Positions 1-8,068 of a stretch of DNA of 64,000 bases are shown here, piece by piece. Below the pieces are notes generated by a model. That model made no database searches. It was not told where the DNA came from and saw only the letters and a list, made by a program, of their open reading frames with translations. Each line of letters begins with the position of its first letter. Position 1 is the first letter of the stretch. The DNA lies in contig NZ_JANADK010000001.1 in NCBI RefSeq assembly GCF_024199795.1, forward strand, positions 1,984,001-2,048,000, in the 5' to 3' direction. The stretch is from Bradyrhizobium sp. CCGB01. Lineage in GTDB: Bacteria > Pseudomonadota > Alphaproteobacteria > Rhizobiales > Xanthobacteraceae. A program made the translations under genes and the position numbers.

Positions 1-866
1 GCGAATACATGAAGGCCTGGTCCAGCGAGATTCAGAACCACCCGGCCGTTAAGGACGGTTCTGTCGCAGTCACGATCTTTGACGGCAAATACGATCCGCT
101 CGTCCAAGTGAATCAGATCGATACGGCTATCACGCAAAAATTTGATGCCATTATTATGTCGCCGTTCGATCTCCAGGCGTCGGCGCCCGCGATCGACAAA
201 GCCGTCGCCGCTGGCATTCCAGTCATCGTATCGGCCCTGAAAACCGCGTCGAAGAAATACACCGCGTCGATTATCGTCAACGACACGGAAGGCGGACGCA
301 TTATCGGGGAACAACTTGGAAAGCTGCTTCCGAATGGTGGGAACGTGGTGCTGATGGAAGGCCCGATCGGTCAGTCGGCGCAGATCGAGCGCAAGGCTGG
401 CATTGATGCCGGGTTGGCCACGTTCCCGAAGCTCAAGCTGATCGCCAGCAAGTCGGGTAACTGGAGCCGCGCCGAGGGGCAGGCGCTCATGGAGAATTGG
501 TTGCTCGCGCATCCGGGGCAGATCAACGCCGTACTGGCCGAGAATGACGAGATGGCGCTAGGCGCGATCGAAGCCATGAGGAGTGCCAAGGTCGACTTCA
601 AGTCCGTTCCGGTGCTTGCGATCGATGGCATTCCGGACGGAAAGCGTGCCGTTCAGAAAGGCGAAATGACCGTAACGCTCTACAAGTACGCCCGCGCTGA
701 GGGACAGGGCGCCGTCGATCTCGCCCTGCGTGCCGTCAAGGGAGACAGCTACAAGCCCCGGTCCGAGATTTGGGACTCTTTGATGGAGTGGAAAGGCGGG
801 ACCCAGAAGGACTACGTCGTTCCCTGGCTTCTCTTGGATTCTTCGAACGTCGCAAAATACATGTGA
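1..866 (+). CDS. Periplasmic sugar-binding protein of an ABC transporter (5' end outside window)
   Basis: Partial gene: the reading frame is already open at the window edge, so the signal peptide and first lobe start are missing. The visible 285+ residues have the type I periplasmic binding fold of the RbsB/sugar class: a PLVQVNQID segment, the AIIMSPFD strand, an AAGIPVI turn, an IIVNDTEGGRIIGEQL region and the late AENDEMALGAIEAM motif typical of ribose/xylose-type binding proteins. In this family the protein captures a sugar in the periplasm for an ABC permease, whose genes would lie outside the window. A 12-bp hairpin follows, then two aldo/keto reductases in the same direction, so the substrate is probably the sugar those enzymes oxidise. 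The exact sugar cannot be read from the sequence. Confidence 0.85.
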   Translation, partial: EYMKAWSSEIQNHPAVKDGSVAVTIFDGKYDPLVQVNQIDTAITQKFDAIIMSPFDLQASAPAIDKAVAAGIPVIVSALKTASKKYTASIIVNDTEGGRIIGEQLGKLLPNGGNVVLMEGPIGQSAQIERKAGIDAGLATFPKLKLIASKSGNWSRAEGQALMENWLLAHPGQINAVLAENDEMALGAIEAMRSAKVDFKSVPVLAIDGIPDGKRAVQKGEMTVTLYKYARAEGQGAVDLALRAVKGDSYKPRSEIWDSLMEWKGGTQKDYVVPWLLLDSSNVAKYM

Positions 867-873
867 GTCCATC

Positions 874-904
874 GTGCGCACGCGGTGAGTAGCCGCGTGC
901 GCAC
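874..904 (+). terminator. Strong 12-bp hairpin between binding-protein gene and aldo/keto reductase genes
   Basis: A perfect inverted repeat with arms at 874-885 and 893-904 and a 7-base loop lies 8 bases after the stop codon of the sugar-binding gene. There is no T-run after it, so it is more likely an mRNA-stabilising or attenuating hairpin than a classical rho-independent terminator. Hairpins after binding-protein genes often let that gene be expressed above its operon partners. Confidence 0.55.
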
Positions 905-929
905 CAATGCTTAAACAGGGATATTTGGT

Positions 930-1994
930 ATGGTGGCTCTGCAGAAGAGGGCGCTCCCGAACGGCAGTCTGACTTTGACCTCGCTTGGGCTCGGAACATC
1001 ACCTTTAGGCGGATGTGGTGTTCCGGTTAGCTTCGAGACCTTCGAGGCGGTCATCCTGAAGGCCTACGAGCAGGGCGTACGCTATTTCGATGTTGCTCCG
1101 CTCTATGGCCTCGGGAAGTCGGAGCATTTTCTCGGCCATGTTCTTCGCGTTCACGGTCTTCGTCCAGATGTCGTGGTGAGTACCAAGGCGGGCCGGCTCC
1201 TGAAGCCAGCAAGCCGTTCAAAGCGCGCCGAAAGTCTCTTTGGGATCAATTGGGTTGATCCGCTGCCCTTCGTCGACGAGTACGATTACAGCTACGACGG
1301 CATCATGCGGTCCTTCGAGGATAGTCAGCAGCGCCTTGGTCTCGACCACATCGACATTCTTTTCCTGCACGACGTGAGCGGAGTGTGGCACCAGGAGAAG
1401 TATCCCCTCTATCTAGGGCAACTCCGCGAGAGCGGATACCGGGCGTGCGACGAACTCCGTCGCTCGGGAGCGGTCAAGGCGATTGGTCTCGGTGTAAACG
1501 AGACGGCTTCAGTGCTCGAAGTGGCGGCCGAATTCGATCTCGACTGCTCGCTCGTGGCAGGGCGGTACACGCTCCTGAATCATGCTCCGTTGACTGACTT
1601 CTTCCCCGAGGCCCGACGTCGCGGCATCGGCATCATCGCCGGCGGCGTGTACAATTCGGGGATCCTGGCTGAGGGTAGTCAAGGTAACGCCCTAACGCGG
1701 ACCTACGATTACCAGACGGCTCCCGAATCCATCGTGCGGCGCGTAAAAGCGCTGGAAGCTGTCTGCGAACGTCACAACGTCGTGCTCGCCCATGCGGCTT
1801 CCCAGTTTGTCTATGCGCATCCTGCCGTGACGTCGGTGGTTCAGGGCGCGCTCACGACGTCGCATGTGGAGCAGAACGTCGCCTTGATATCGGCGCCAAT
1901 TCCTCAGGCGTTCTGGATGGACCTCCGGAGCAAAGGCCTGATTCCTGAAGAAGCCCCGCTCCCGGATCAGGGCTCCCTGGCCCTGTCCGGCTGA
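930..1994 (+). CDS. Aldo/keto reductase, aldose 1-dehydrogenase (L-fucose dehydrogenase-like) type, copy 1
   Basis: A 354-residue AKR-fold protein. The catalytic tetrad is visible: Asp54 and Tyr59 in the YFDVAPLYG segment, Lys86 in STKAGR and His147 in LFLHDV. The length and the long WVDPLPF insertion match the D-threo-aldose/L-fucose 1-dehydrogenase branch, which oxidises the anomeric carbon of aldoses with NAD(P)+ to give lactones; the specific sugar is not predictable. It is followed after 28 bases by a close paralogue (2023-3072) that aligns without gaps through the tetrad. With the upstream sugar-binding protein and the downstream metallo-hydrolase this suggests uptake, oxidation and lactone opening of an aldose. 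No lesion is seen. Confidence 0.85.
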   Translation: MVALQKRALPNGSLTLTSLGLGTSPLGGCGVPVSFETFEAVILKAYEQGVRYFDVAPLYGLGKSEHFLGHVLRVHGLRPDVVVSTKAGRLLKPASRSKRAESLFGINWVDPLPFVDEYDYSYDGIMRSFEDSQQRLGLDHIDILFLHDVSGVWHQEKYPLYLGQLRESGYRACDELRRSGAVKAIGLGVNETASVLEVAAEFDLDCSLVAGRYTLLNHAPLTDFFPEARRRGIGIIAGGVYNSGILAEGSQGNALTRTYDYQTAPESIVRRVKALEAVCERHNVVLAHAASQFVYAHPAVTSVVQGALTTSHVEQNVALISAPIPQAFWMDLRSKGLIPEEAPLPDQGSLALSG

Positions 1995-2022
1995 ACTTCC
2001 AAGACAAGCAAGGAGAAGAGCG

Positions 2023-3072
2023 ATGATTTCGCTTGAAAGACGAACTCTAGGCCGCGCTAAAGTGACCGTCACGTCCGCGGGGCTTGGGACGGTGCCTCTT
2101 TCCGGGTTCAATGTCGGAGTGCCCTATTCCGAATTCGAAGCTGTCGTTAAAGCAGCCTTCGATCTCGGGGTGCGCTACTTTGACTGCGCGCCGATGTATG
2201 GTCTTGGAAAGGCCGAGCATTTCCTCGGTCGCGCTCTCCGCGACCTCAGTATCCGAGATCAGGTCGTCGTGAGCACGAAGTGCGGCCGAGTGCTCAAGCC
2301 AGCCAGCCGGACACCGAAGCTTGACACAGTGTACGGCATCGAATGGGTTGATCCGTTCCCGTTTAGAGACACGTATGACTATACGTACAACGGGGTGATG
2401 CGCTCGTTCGAGGACAGTCAGCAGCGTTTGGGCCTCGACTATATCGATGTGCTGCTGGTCCACGACGTCGGGTGCGCATGGCATGGCGATCAAGCAGAAT
2501 TTTACTGGAACCAGCTCCGCGAGAGCGGATACCGTGCCCTCGAGGAGCTGAAGAGCTCGGGTGCTATCGGTGCGGTAGGGTTAGGAGTAAATGAGACCGA
2601 ATCCGTTGTTGGAGTAGCGCGCGAATTCCCGATTGACTGCGCGTTGATCGCAGGTCGATACACGCTTCTCAACCATGCACCACTCGATGGGCACTTCGAC
2701 GAACTGCAGTCCCGGAATGTCTCGGTGATTGCGGGCGGCATCTACAATTCGGGCATCTTGGCCGCTGGATCGAAGGCGGCAGCCTCGACCTATGACTACC
2801 AGCGGGTACCCAGCGCTGTCCTGGAGCGCGTCCGTTCAATCGAGGAAGTTTGCGAACGACACGGTGTTGATTTGCCGACCGTCGCGACGCAGTTCGTGCA
2901 AGCGCACCCCGCCGTCGCCACCGTGGTTCAGGGCGCGAAGTCGACAAGTGAGGTTACCCAGAATGTCCGCGCTGTCTCGGCGCCGATACCCGCTTCTCTC
3001 TGGCAGGACTTGAGGGCCGTCAAACTGATCCCATCGAATGCTCCGGTTCCTGAAGGCGAGCAATCCTCGTGA
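2023..3072 (+). CDS. Aldo/keto reductase, aldose 1-dehydrogenase type, copy 2
   Basis: A 349-residue tandem paralogue of the preceding gene, preceded by an AAGGAGAAGAGCG ribosome-binding stretch. The tetrad falls at the same residue numbers (Asp54, Tyr59, Lys86, His147) and the MRSFEDSQQRLGLD and GRYTLLNHAPL blocks are shared, yet the two differ widely elsewhere, so this is an old duplication and the copies may prefer different sugars or anomers. The stop codon overlaps the next start by four bases (GTGA), implying translational coupling. Family knowledge gives an NAD(P)-linked aldose oxidation to the lactone; substrate unknown. Confidence 0.85.
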   Translation: MISLERRTLGRAKVTVTSAGLGTVPLSGFNVGVPYSEFEAVVKAAFDLGVRYFDCAPMYGLGKAEHFLGRALRDLSIRDQVVVSTKCGRVLKPASRTPKLDTVYGIEWVDPFPFRDTYDYTYNGVMRSFEDSQQRLGLDYIDVLLVHDVGCAWHGDQAEFYWNQLRESGYRALEELKSSGAIGAVGLGVNETESVVGVAREFPIDCALIAGRYTLLNHAPLDGHFDELQSRNVSVIAGGIYNSGILAAGSKAAASTYDYQRVPSAVLERVRSIEEVCERHGVDLPTVATQFVQAHPAVATVVQGAKSTSEVTQNVRAVSAPIPASLWQDLRAVKLIPSNAPVPEGEQSS

Positions 3073-3551
3073 GCGGGCTTGTGGTCGCACAGTTCCGTGC
3101 CGACGATCCCTTCGAAGGGATTGCTCCGGGTTCAGCGGTCGCCGAATACGATCTCGTCATCGGGCCGGTCGTTCGCTATCTGCGCGACGTTGTGACTGAC
3201 CGCTCTGTTCGTCTTCTTGCGAACCTCATCGGGGCGTCGCATCTGGAGGACGAAAGCAAGACTGCCGTCGGCGGTCCGGATCATGTGTACGATATTCTTG
3301 CCGTGGTTCGGGTACCGCTGCAGCGGCGGCACGAGTATCACCACGTGAAGCAGGCGGCGCATTTGCTGTTGTCGCAGCAGGCAGCCCCCTTGGCGCCGCA
3401 TCAGCGTACGACCGAGGTGAGCTTGCTATCAAGGGCTTGGGGTCATCTGCGTCGGACGAGCCCGATCGGTTGCGGCGGTTTGATCGACCTGCGGCAGTGC
3501 TGCGGCCAACTTAAGCTTGGTGCAGACCTTCTGATGGGAGCCTCCGAATGA
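3069..3551 (+). CDS. Unidentified 160-residue ORF coupled to both neighbours
   Basis: A GTG-initiated frame whose start overlaps the stop of the aldo/keto reductase and whose stop overlaps the ATG of the metallo-hydrolase by four bases. I do not recognise the protein: it has no clear signal peptide, membrane segment or motif, and its C-terminal part (rich in Leu, Gly, Cys) looks less natural than the first 90 residues. The double overlap favours a real gene, or the relic of one in which frameshifts were tolerated. An alternative is that the two flanking genes were once coupled to a different, now decayed gene here. Confidence is low. Confidence 0.35.
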   Translation: MSGLVVAQFRADDPFEGIAPGSAVAEYDLVIGPVVRYLRDVVTDRSVRLLANLIGASHLEDESKTAVGGPDHVYDILAVVRVPLQRRHEYHHVKQAAHLLLSQQAAPLAPHQRTTEVSLLSRAWGHLRRTSPIGCGGLIDLRQCCGQLKLGADLLMGASE

Positions 3552-4396
3552 CGAGATATGCCATCACTGTGCTCGAATACGCAGCGAGCCCCCAACATCC
3601 GACAAGTGGGGTGTTGTACGGCCGGCACAACAGCGGAAGCATGAACCTGCCGTTTGCCTATGTGCTCTTGCGCAGCAGCGACACGGTCGCCTTAGTTGAC
3701 ACCGGTTACGATCAATCGGATTTCGGAGGCGAGATCGCCAATACCATCGGCGTCACCGGCTGGACTCCACCTTCTGAGGTCTTGGGATCTGTCGGCATTC
3801 GTCCCGATGATGTGCAGCATGTGTTCCTTACACACGCTCATTTCGACCACATGGGTGGGCTGGACTACTTCCCCAACGCCAAGTTCTACATCCAGAAGCG
3901 CGAGATCGAGAGTTGGATCTGGGCCATGTCCAAGGGACGTCGTTTTCGATCCCTTCTCGGCGGCATCAACCCTGCCGACATTTTGAAGCTGGTGGATCTC
4001 GGACTGAAGAATCGGCTGGTTGTGCTGGACGGTGCGTCGCACGGCATCCTGCCGAATATCGATCTTCTTCCCGCCTTCGACACGCACACTGCAGGTTCGC
4101 AGTATGTGGTGGTCCGCAACGGCGGAAGTATTGAGGACCGATGGGTCCTTACCGGAGACGTCGTCTACACGTACGAAAACCTGCACGGAGGCGATCGGGA
4201 TGATCCATGCTTCGTGCCACCAGGACTTGCGACGGGAAGTCAGACCAATCTAATTCTCGCGGCGGAAGAGATGCTCGCCAGCGTCGGCGGCGACACATTG
4301 AGGCTCGTACCCGTCCACGAGGAAAAGCTCAAGGAGCACTTCCCGTCTCGGGTGAGCGATCGAGGACTCCGAATCACCGATATCGCGACACTTTGA
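3548..4396 (+). CDS. Metallo-beta-lactamase-fold hydrolase (lactonase-like)
   Basis: A 282-residue MBL-fold protein. The metal-binding HxHxDH signature is complete (His96, His98, Asp100, His101 in LTHAHFDH), an early VDTGYD strand is present, and a late GDVVY segment supplies a further Asp ligand. The size and lay-out resemble N-acyl-homoserine lactonase-type and sugar-lactonase-type MBL enzymes. The context, directly after two aldose 1-dehydrogenases, makes hydrolysis of a sugar lactone to its acid the best guess; quorum quenching is the main alternative for this family. It is translationally coupled to the previous ORF. It appears intact. Confidence 0.8.
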   Translation: MTRYAITVLEYAASPQHPTSGVLYGRHNSGSMNLPFAYVLLRSSDTVALVDTGYDQSDFGGEIANTIGVTGWTPPSEVLGSVGIRPDDVQHVFLTHAHFDHMGGLDYFPNAKFYIQKREIESWIWAMSKGRRFRSLLGGINPADILKLVDLGLKNRLVVLDGASHGILPNIDLLPAFDTHTAGSQYVVVRNGGSIEDRWVLTGDVVYTYENLHGGDRDDPCFVPPGLATGSQTNLILAAEEMLASVGGDTLRLVPVHEEKLKEHFPSRVSDRGLRITDIATL

Positions 4397-4433
4397 AACA
4401 GTTCGGGGCAGGCAAGCCAGCGAGGTATCGCTC

Positions 4434-5414
4434 ATGGATTACATACGTTTGGGGCGTTCGGGCCTCAAGATCTCGAGGGTTGTACTGGGTTGTATGAGCT
4501 ACGGAGTAGGGCAGCGAGGGAATCATCCTTGGACCCTCGGTGAGAGCGACAGCCGGCCCTTCATACAGAAAGCCCTCGATTGCGGGATCAATTGCTTCGA
4601 TACGGCGAACGTGTACTCGGACGGTACGAGCGAGGAGATCGTGGGCAAAACTCTCAAGGAGATGGTCCCGCGAGACGAAATCGTGATCGCCACGAAGGTT
4701 TACGGCCGCATGCGGCCGGGGCCAAACGGGAGCGGACTTTCGCGAAAGGCAATTCTTGCCGAAGCGGAAGCCAGTCTCCGGAGGCTCGGTACCGACTATA
4801 TCGATCTGTACCAGATCCATTTCTGGGACAACGACACGCCAATCGATGAAACCCTTGAAGCCTTGAACGATCTCGTGCGGAGCGGGAAGGTCCGTTACAT
4901 CGGTGCCAGCAACACCTACGCTTGGCAGTTCGCAAGAGCTCTCTATCGGGCCGACGCAAATTCTTGGGCGCGTTTCGTGTCGATGCAGTGTCACCTAAAT
5001 CTGCTCTACAGAGAGGAGGAACGAGAGATGCTACCGCTCTGTCGCGACGAAGGCATTGGTGTGATCGCCTTTAGTCCGCTGGCTCGTGGGCGCCTTACCC
5101 GCCCCTGGACTGAGAAAAGCGCTCGCTCCGAGACCGATAACGTAACGTCGCAGTTTTACGGGCACGCCGAAGCGTCCGATCGGAGCATTGTCGACGTGGT
5201 TTCCGATATCGCGACAGAACGTCGAGTGGCACCAGCGCACGTAGCGCTGGCGTGGGTAGCCGGCAAAGACGGAGTAACGGCGCCGATCATAGGGGCGACG
5301 AAGACCCAGCACCTTGATGATGCAATTATCGCCCTGAGTCTGAAGCTAACGTCCGAAGAAGTCGCGAGACTGGAAGAGCATTACGTGCCTCACAGAGTGG
5401 TCGGCTTGAAGTGA
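4434..5414 (+). CDS. Aldo/keto reductase (YajO/Tas-like group)
   Basis: A 326-residue AKR with catalytic Asp56 and Tyr61 (CFDTANVYSDG), Lys88 (IATKVYG) and His129 (YQIHFWD). It is only distantly related to the two aldose-dehydrogenase-type copies upstream and belongs with the general AKR11/12-like reductases that act on aldehydes and keto-sugars with NADPH. It is the last gene of the forward run beginning at 930, starting 37 bases after the hydrolase. It may reduce an aldehyde by-product of the pathway; this is inference. No lesions seen. Confidence 0.8.
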   Translation: MDYIRLGRSGLKISRVVLGCMSYGVGQRGNHPWTLGESDSRPFIQKALDCGINCFDTANVYSDGTSEEIVGKTLKEMVPRDEIVIATKVYGRMRPGPNGSGLSRKAILAEAEASLRRLGTDYIDLYQIHFWDNDTPIDETLEALNDLVRSGKVRYIGASNTYAWQFARALYRADANSWARFVSMQCHLNLLYREEEREMLPLCRDEGIGVIAFSPLARGRLTRPWTEKSARSETDNVTSQFYGHAEASDRSIVDVVSDIATERRVAPAHVALAWVAGKDGVTAPIIGATKTQHLDDAIIALSLKLTSEEVARLEEHYVPHRVVGLK

Positions 5415-5536
5415 GGAGACCAGAGTTCAGCATCCTAGAGGTTATATTGGGCCGAGCAGGTCAAGGCGAAGCGCGTCGGCGAGGATGTGTGCCGTCGACC
5501 GTTGAAGGCGAGATTGGCGACGGGTGTTCAGAGATG

Positions 5537-5713
5537 TCAGCCGAATATCGGCTCGTCATCGGACTGGAGCAGTGAGGCACTTCGCTCAAATCGCGCATGT
5601 GTCTCAGCCAGCTTAAGTATTTCTGAACGCGCCTTCACATCTTTGATCTTCATGAAGGCCGCTACAAGACGAATCGATTCGTCGATACCTCTGTCGTGAT
5701 CCTTGTTTCTCAC
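5537..5713 (-). CDS. Possible small protein, 58 residues (or relic)
   Basis: On the minus strand a GTG-started frame of 58 codons reads naturally (charged helix, then RLVAAFMKIKDVKARSEILKL and a DDEPIFG end). This pattern recalls the C-terminal tails of small alphaproteobacterial regulators, but I cannot assign a family. No convincing ribosome-binding site precedes the GTG, so it may be a fragment of a lost gene. The rest of 5415-5784 shows no gene. Confidence 0.25.
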   Translation of the reverse strand: MRNKDHDRGIDESIRLVAAFMKIKDVKARSEILKLAETHARFERSASLLQSDDEPIFG

Positions 5714-5784
5714 GAGTTATCCAGGGCTGAGCGCCGTGCTGTGTCGGGAGTCGCGGCTTCGCAGAGCGGAAGAAAGCCAGTGTC

Positions 5785-5818
5785 AAAAAAAGGGCCGGGA
5801 TCAGGAAGATCCCGGCCC
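5785..5818 (-). terminator. Rho-independent terminator downstream of the BKACE gene
   Basis: Perfect 11-bp inverted repeat (arms 5792-5802 and 5808-5818, 5-base loop) followed, on the minus strand, by seven T residues (5785-5791). It sits 85 bases after the stop codon of the minus-strand gene at 5903-6781 and is oriented to terminate it. Confidence 0.9.
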
Positions 5819-5902
5819 AGTCGGGGAGAACTGATGGCGCAACGCCTCGCGTCGTCTGGCCGATTGACCGCCTGGCGCCATTTGCTCGCGATTCTTGAAC
5901 CA

Positions 5903-6781
5903 CTAAATTTCAAGGATTTCCCGAACATCATCTGGAGAAGCAATCTCTCGTCCGCAGCCCCTCGCGATCAGGCACGTTCGGCGAACGAGCTCCTCGTTCG
6001 TCAGGCAGTCGTATTCTCTATAGGGATAATCGCCGATTCCGGGAGCAATGTTACCACCGCGCCTTGCTACGCCTTCGCACAGGTTCAACAGATTCCCGCC
6101 AACGATGTTGGCGGTCCAACTATGACGGAGCCCTTTCGGCAGGAAGGGCAAGAACGCGTCCAATCCTTCGAACGTTCCAGGATGGCCTGTGAGATACGGA
6201 CCGTCGGTCATGTTGAGCAGGAAGTAACCGGGCTCAGCCACAAGTCCCATTTCCATGAAGGCTATCGCGCGTCGGACAAACCCGATCGACCAGCAAGTCA
6301 TCTTCGGCTTTATGCCGGCCGATTTAAGAGAACGAAAATAGTGCTCAACGGCGGAAGTGCGGTTTTCATAGATGCGATCAGAATGTTCGAACACGCGCTT
6401 ATCTTCGTCGAACACGTCGAGATTGGTGCTTCCGGTATCTATGGGAACGATATCGGGTTTGGTCTCTGGATTCTTGGCAAGTTCGAGAATGCAGTTTATG
6501 CGCGCGTTCGGATCCGTATCGTTGGCAAAGAAGCCGAGCGTTGGCAGTATCAGTAGATCGCATTTTTGCCGGACTTTGCGAATGATCTCGGCGTTCTTCT
6601 CGGCGGTGTGGAGGGGGGACCCATCGTCCGCGCGAGCGTGAAAATGCAGGATTGACGCTCCTGCCTCGCGACAGCGGGCGGCAGTCTCCGCTATCTCATC
6701 TGCGGTCCATGGTACGTGAGGATTCCCATCGCGCATCGCATATTCATTCACGCGGGCCTCAATGATCATCTTCTTCAGCAT
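5903..6781 (-). CDS. Beta-keto acid cleavage enzyme (BKACE, DUF849 family)
   Basis: A 292-residue BKACE/Kce-family TIM barrel. The zinc-binding HFHAR motif is present (His46, His48), followed by the PIDTGSTNLD, CWSIGFV, TDGPYLTGHPGT and GIGDYPY blocks typical of the family. These enzymes condense a beta-keto acid with acetyl-CoA to give acetoacetate and a new CoA ester; the prototype acts on 3-keto-5-aminohexanoate, but the family accepts many keto acids. It is divergent from the LysR gene at 6940 across a 158-bp intergenic region and ends at a strong terminator, so it forms a monocistronic unit probably controlled by that regulator. A broken paralogue lies at 27447-28305. Confidence 0.88.
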   Translation of the reverse strand: MLKKMIIEARVNEYAMRDGNPHVPWTADEIAETAARCREAGASILHFHARADDGSPLHTAEKNAEIIRKVRQKCDLLILPTLGFFANDTDPNARINCILELAKNPETKPDIVPIDTGSTNLDVFDEDKRVFEHSDRIYENRTSAVEHYFRSLKSAGIKPKMTCWSIGFVRRAIAFMEMGLVAEPGYFLLNMTDGPYLTGHPGTFEGLDAFLPFLPKGLRHSWTANIVGGNLLNLCEGVARRGGNIAPGIGDYPYREYDCLTNEELVRRTCLIARGCGREIASPDDVREILEI

Positions 6782-6939
6782 TTTAGGTGCCTATTGCGAA
6801 CGACCACGCATGCTTCTGGTCTTGACTGAGTTTCCGCGAGGGTAAGGCGTCATTGTCAAATACCCAAACGAGTTTTGAAGCCCCACTTGTGAGGAAAGCT
6901 CACAGCCGTTAGAGTTCGGTCTTTAGGAGGGGTCCGATC

Positions 6940-7845
6940 GTGCGTCCCAGGCCGTCTCTCAATGCATTGCGTGCTTTCGAAGCAACCGCGAGGTTGCGGA
7001 GCATGACCGCGGCCTCGCTCGAACTGTCCGTGACCCATGGGGCGGTCAGCCGCCATATCCGGTCGCTCGAGGAATTACTGGGCGTCCCGCTATTCGTGCG
7101 ATCGTCCTCCTCGACAGACCCGACGCCCGATGGGATCCGGCTGGCCGAGGGCCTGACAGCGGCCTTCAACCTGATAGATGCGAGCGTGGAGCAGGTGCTG
7201 CCTGGGCCGCTGACGGTTTCGTGTTCAGCGACCATAATGATGTATTGGCTGATCCCCCGCCTCGCGGCATTTCATGAAGCTCATAGGAGTATCGAGCTCC
7301 AGTTCAACCTGAATTACGATCAAGTGGATTTCATCCGCGATAAGGTGAGTGTCGCCATTCGCTCCAGCACCATTACCCCGCCTCGTGACGTGGTCATCAA
7401 AGAGCTTGCGCGGGAGTGGATTTCGCCTGTTTGCGCGACGTCTTACGCGAAGTCTAACAGACTCCAGGACCCTAGCGATATTGCAGGTTGCCGGCTGATG
7501 GGGACACGAACACGCCCGGAGGCTTGGTCAGATTGGCTTGACGAGATGCGGTTGCGGCAGGACGTCCGCATTCACGACTCTTACGACCATTTCTATCTTC
7601 TCATCCAGGCGGCGCTATGTGGGCTCGGCTTGGCGTTGGTTCCGACGATGTTCGTCCTTGACGAAATCAACAGTGGAAGACTGGTTGCGCCGTTCGGAAG
7701 CATCCCCGGCAAGCGTAGGCTGATGCTTTGGACAGCCCCTCATGTCGCATCTCGCCCAGAAAGCAAAGCCGTAGCCCGTTGGCTCACGAACGAAATGTCC
7801 GCTACAGCGGAGATTTGCGCAACGCTGGCACCTGTCAACGCCTAG
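6940..7845 (+). CDS. LysR-family transcriptional regulator (GcvA-like)
   Basis: A 301-residue LTTR. Residues 6-65 form the winged helix-turn-helix (SLNALRAFEATARL, then SVTHGAVSRHIRSLEELLG), followed by a linker helix and a periplasmic-binding-like effector domain. The GTG start is supported by an AGGAGG about ten bases upstream. It lies divergent to the BKACE gene and 223 bases before the RuBisCO-like operon, so it could control either or both. The effector is unknown; a pathway sugar acid or keto acid is likely. Confidence 0.88.
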   Translation: MRPRPSLNALRAFEATARLRSMTAASLELSVTHGAVSRHIRSLEELLGVPLFVRSSSSTDPTPDGIRLAEGLTAAFNLIDASVEQVLPGPLTVSCSATIMMYWLIPRLAAFHEAHRSIELQFNLNYDQVDFIRDKVSVAIRSSTITPPRDVVIKELAREWISPVCATSYAKSNRLQDPSDIAGCRLMGTRTRPEAWSDWLDEMRLRQDVRIHDSYDHFYLLIQAALCGLGLALVPTMFVLDEINSGRLVAPFGSIPGKRRLMLWTAPHVASRPESKAVARWLTNEMSATAEICATLAPVNA

Positions 7846-8068
7846 TGACGCTTTCGCACCTGCGAAAGGCCCTTACCGCGGTTATGCTCGAGTAGACCAG
7901 GCTAGGCCGGTGTAACTTTTCCTCACATGTCGCTTCACTAATATCGTTTGCGGCCGAGGCTTACTCGGGGTCAAGATATCAACGTTCCTCATACGATCGA
8001 CTTTTCGCCGTACGGATGAAGGGACAAATTTTCGGAAGAAACGCAGCAAGTTTCGGCAGGGCGTCACA

